NCBI GenBank assembly: GCA_027491355.1
Contig: JAIXWI010000019.1
Coordinates: 59,261 to 123,260, forward strand
DNA: 64,000 bases
Reading direction: 5' to 3'
Origin: Bacteroidota bacterium
GTDB lineage: Bacteria; Bacteroidota; Bacteroidia; UKL13-3
The notes under the pieces were generated by a model that was not told the DNA's origin, made no database searches, and was given only the letters and a program-made list of their open reading frames with translations. The position numbers were made by a program, and so were the translations under genes. Shown one piece after another: positions 61,971 through 64,000 of the stretch. How positions within the stretch are numbered: position 1 is the first letter of the stretch; each line of letters starts with the position of its first letter.

Positions 61971-64000
61971 ATGAAAAAGATGAATTTAAATTTAAACCTT
62001 ATTGCCAAGCTAATGCTTGAGGCAGGTTTTCATTTGATGAAGCTATTGCAGCAACAAAATCCAAGCAACAAGTTTGCTTTCATTCCGGTAAAAAATTCAA
62101 ATCAGAAAATCAGCCTAGCTGTTTTGATTGGAGTTGCCTTGTTAGGCAATTATGAATCTGCGTCTGCACAAATGAGAATCAACAGTGGCACTGAGATTTT
62201 TATTTCAAACGCTGAAAATTTGTACATCGGAGAAAACTTAACCAATTATGGCACCATCACAATGGGCACAGGTCAATTAACACTGGCTGGTAATTTAACA
62301 GACAGCGGAACCATTAACTTGAGCAATGCAACACTTGGTTTTAGCGGAACAAATGCACAGAGCATCAACTTTAATGGCAATGAAATAACAGCTAATTTAT
62401 CAGTAAACAAAGCTGCAAATACAATCAGCTTGGACAAAGGCTTGTTAATTGTCAAACAAGTTGCTACTGTAAGTGCTGGTACATTAACTACCAACGGCAA
62501 ATTAACCTTAACAAGTGATGCCTCTTCAACAGCGAGAATTGCAGCAAGCAGTGGAACCATTTCAGGTAGTGTAAACATAGAACAATTTATTCCTTCAGGA
62601 AGAAGAAGATACCGTCACATTGGCCATCCTTTTAACAGCAACCAAGCATTGTCATTGTTAACCAACGTGATTGATATAACTGGAAATACAGATGGAGTAA
62701 CTAGCAATGTAGCAAAAACTGTAGGTACAGGATTTACACCTACTGCTACCAACAACCCAAGTGCATTCTGGTTCAATACGAGCAATGCGGATAACAATTC
62801 TGTTAATGGCGGCTGGGCTGCATTTACAAGTGCAAATGGCTCTGGAACTAATGATGCTTGGGGCGTAGGAGAAGGAATTAGGGTATTATTTAGAGGAGCA
62901 AAAGGTGAAGGTTTAACCTCTGGAAATTACACACCAAGTGCGGTTACCCTTCAAATGAGTGGAAGTGTCAACCAAGGAAATACCGTATTAAATTTATCAT
63001 CTGCAGGAACGGGAGCTGGTCAAGGTTTCAATTTAATTGGTAACCCATACCCTTCTCCTGTTGACATCAGCGCAGTTATTTTTGGGTCATCATCGCAAGC
63101 TAATATCAATAAAACTGTGTATACCAGAAACCCTCAAACTGGTGCTTATGTGAGTCAACTATTGACCTCTGGTACTCCTTATGTTATTCCTGCTTACTCA
63201 GCGGTGTTCATTAAGGCCAACGCAGCTACCTCTCCTTCCATTACTTTTACTGAAGCCAGCAAAGCAAGTACTGCAAATGCTACTACCTTCAAATCTGAAC
63301 AATACATTCAAAATGGTTTGCAATTGTTTGCTACTGACAATAACCAAGTCATCGACAATATCAATTTGGCTTTCAATGCAAACAACAATGCCAATTTTGA
63401 AGATGCTTTTGATGCCATCAAACTCAATAACGATGAATTTGATTGCTACTCCATTGCCAATGACGGTCAAAAATTAGCTACTGATTTCAGACCTCTTGAC
63501 AGCCATTCAAACATTCCTATTGGTTTGCGTTTGGCATCGGGTAAAAAAGAAATTACACTTGAAGTGGCTGCAAATACTCTACTTAACAACCAAGAAGTGT
63601 ATTTATTTGACAACTTAAACCGCAGCAGCACACTCTTAACTGACGGCACAAAATATACATTCTCTGTTGATGCTAACAATGCTGCTACTACTGGTGACAA
63701 CCGCTTGTTTATTTACTTCAAAAACAATACTACTGGCCTAGAAAATAATAGCCTGCAAAACAACTTAATGCTATTCCCTAATCCTGCTAAAAACACCTTG
63801 AACATTGCAGTCATTAACCCTGCTGTGAACCTTATCAACTACGAAGTAAGAAACGAAATTGGAAAGGTAGTACTTTCTGGAAATATCAATGATTTTACGA
63901 ATGCAACAATTGCCATTGAAAACCTTAGACCTGGTTTCTATTTCTTAAACACTGCTGATCAAAATAACAACAAAGCATCTTTGAAATTTATCAAAGAATA
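61971..64000 (+). CDS. Secreted protein with T9SS C-terminal sorting domain; runs to the window edge (not in ORF track)
   Basis: ATG 61971 opens a frame, checked at the start, around 62580 and around 63720. Ends ...ENNSLQNNLMLFPNPAKNTLNIAV...LRPGFYFLNTADQNNNKASLKFIKE followed by TA, probably a cut stop codon. Confidence 0.82.
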   Translation, partial: MKKMNLNLNLIAKLMLEAGFHLMKLLQQQNPSNKFAFIPVKNSNQKISLAVLIGVALLGNYESASAQMRINSGTEIFISNAENLYIGENLTNYGTITMGTGQLTLAGNLTDSGTINLSNATLGFSGTNAQSINFNGNEITANLSVNKAANTISLDKGLLIVKQVATVSAGTLTTNGKLTLTSDASSTARIAASSGTISGSVNIEQFIPSGRRRYRHIGHPFNSNQALSLLTNVIDITGNTDGVTSNVAKTVGTGFTPTATNNPSAFWFNTSNADNNSVNGGWAAFTSANGSGTNDAWGVGEGIRVLFRGAKGEGLTSGNYTPSAVTLQMSGSVNQGNTVLNLSSAGTGAGQGFNLIGNPYPSPVDISAVIFGSSSQANINKTVYTRNPQTGAYVSQLLTSGTPYVIPAYSAVFIKANAATSPSITFTEASKASTANATTFKSEQYIQNGLQLFATDNNQVIDNINLAFNANNNANFEDAFDAIKLNNDEFDCYSIANDGQKLATDFRPLDSHSNIPIGLRLASGKKEITLEVAANTLLNNQEVYLFDNLNRSSTLLTDGTKYTFSVDANNAATTGDNRLFIYFKNNTTGLENNSLQNNLMLFPNPAKNTLNIAVINPAVNLINYEVRNEIGKVVLSGNINDFTNATIAIENLRPGFYFLNTADQNNNKASLKFIKE

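Noticed and set aside
60119-64000. Prophage remnant because of the tail-collar domain
   Set aside because: Neighbours are signal-peptide-bearing surface proteins and dnaG; no capsid, terminase, portal or integrase genes visible.

Overview
The window is a 64 kb AT-rich chromosomal segment from a member of the Bacteroidota. It carries a type IX secretion / gliding cluster (porP/sprF-like, gldK, gldL, gldM, gldN), secreted proteins with C-terminal T9SS-type sorting domains, and many housekeeping genes: hemW, miaA, miaB, lipB, rlmN, recX, a murF-alr fusion, rlmH, clpC, lemA/TPM, rnr, E2, dnaG. There is one tRNA-Val(TAC). Gene content is mostly ordinary. The most unusual region is 25.3-30.4 kb. 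There, two arrays of a ~370 bp repeat flank a 1127-aa mosaic surface protein gene. Three repeat copies contain a ~156 bp core with terminal inverted repeats, and a fourth copy has exactly the configuration of an empty site lacking that core. Each full repeat also has a conserved hairpin whose loop is complementary to a downstream hexamer. Other items for follow-up: an unlisted 56-aa membrane-protein ORF, an identical 11-bp motif with a second spaced motif upstream of two secreted-protein genes, a secreted phage-tail-collar-like protein, a GC palindrome embedded in a coding region, and a T9SS-type CDS at the window end missing from the ORF track. All family assignments come from reading the translations by eye; no searches were run.
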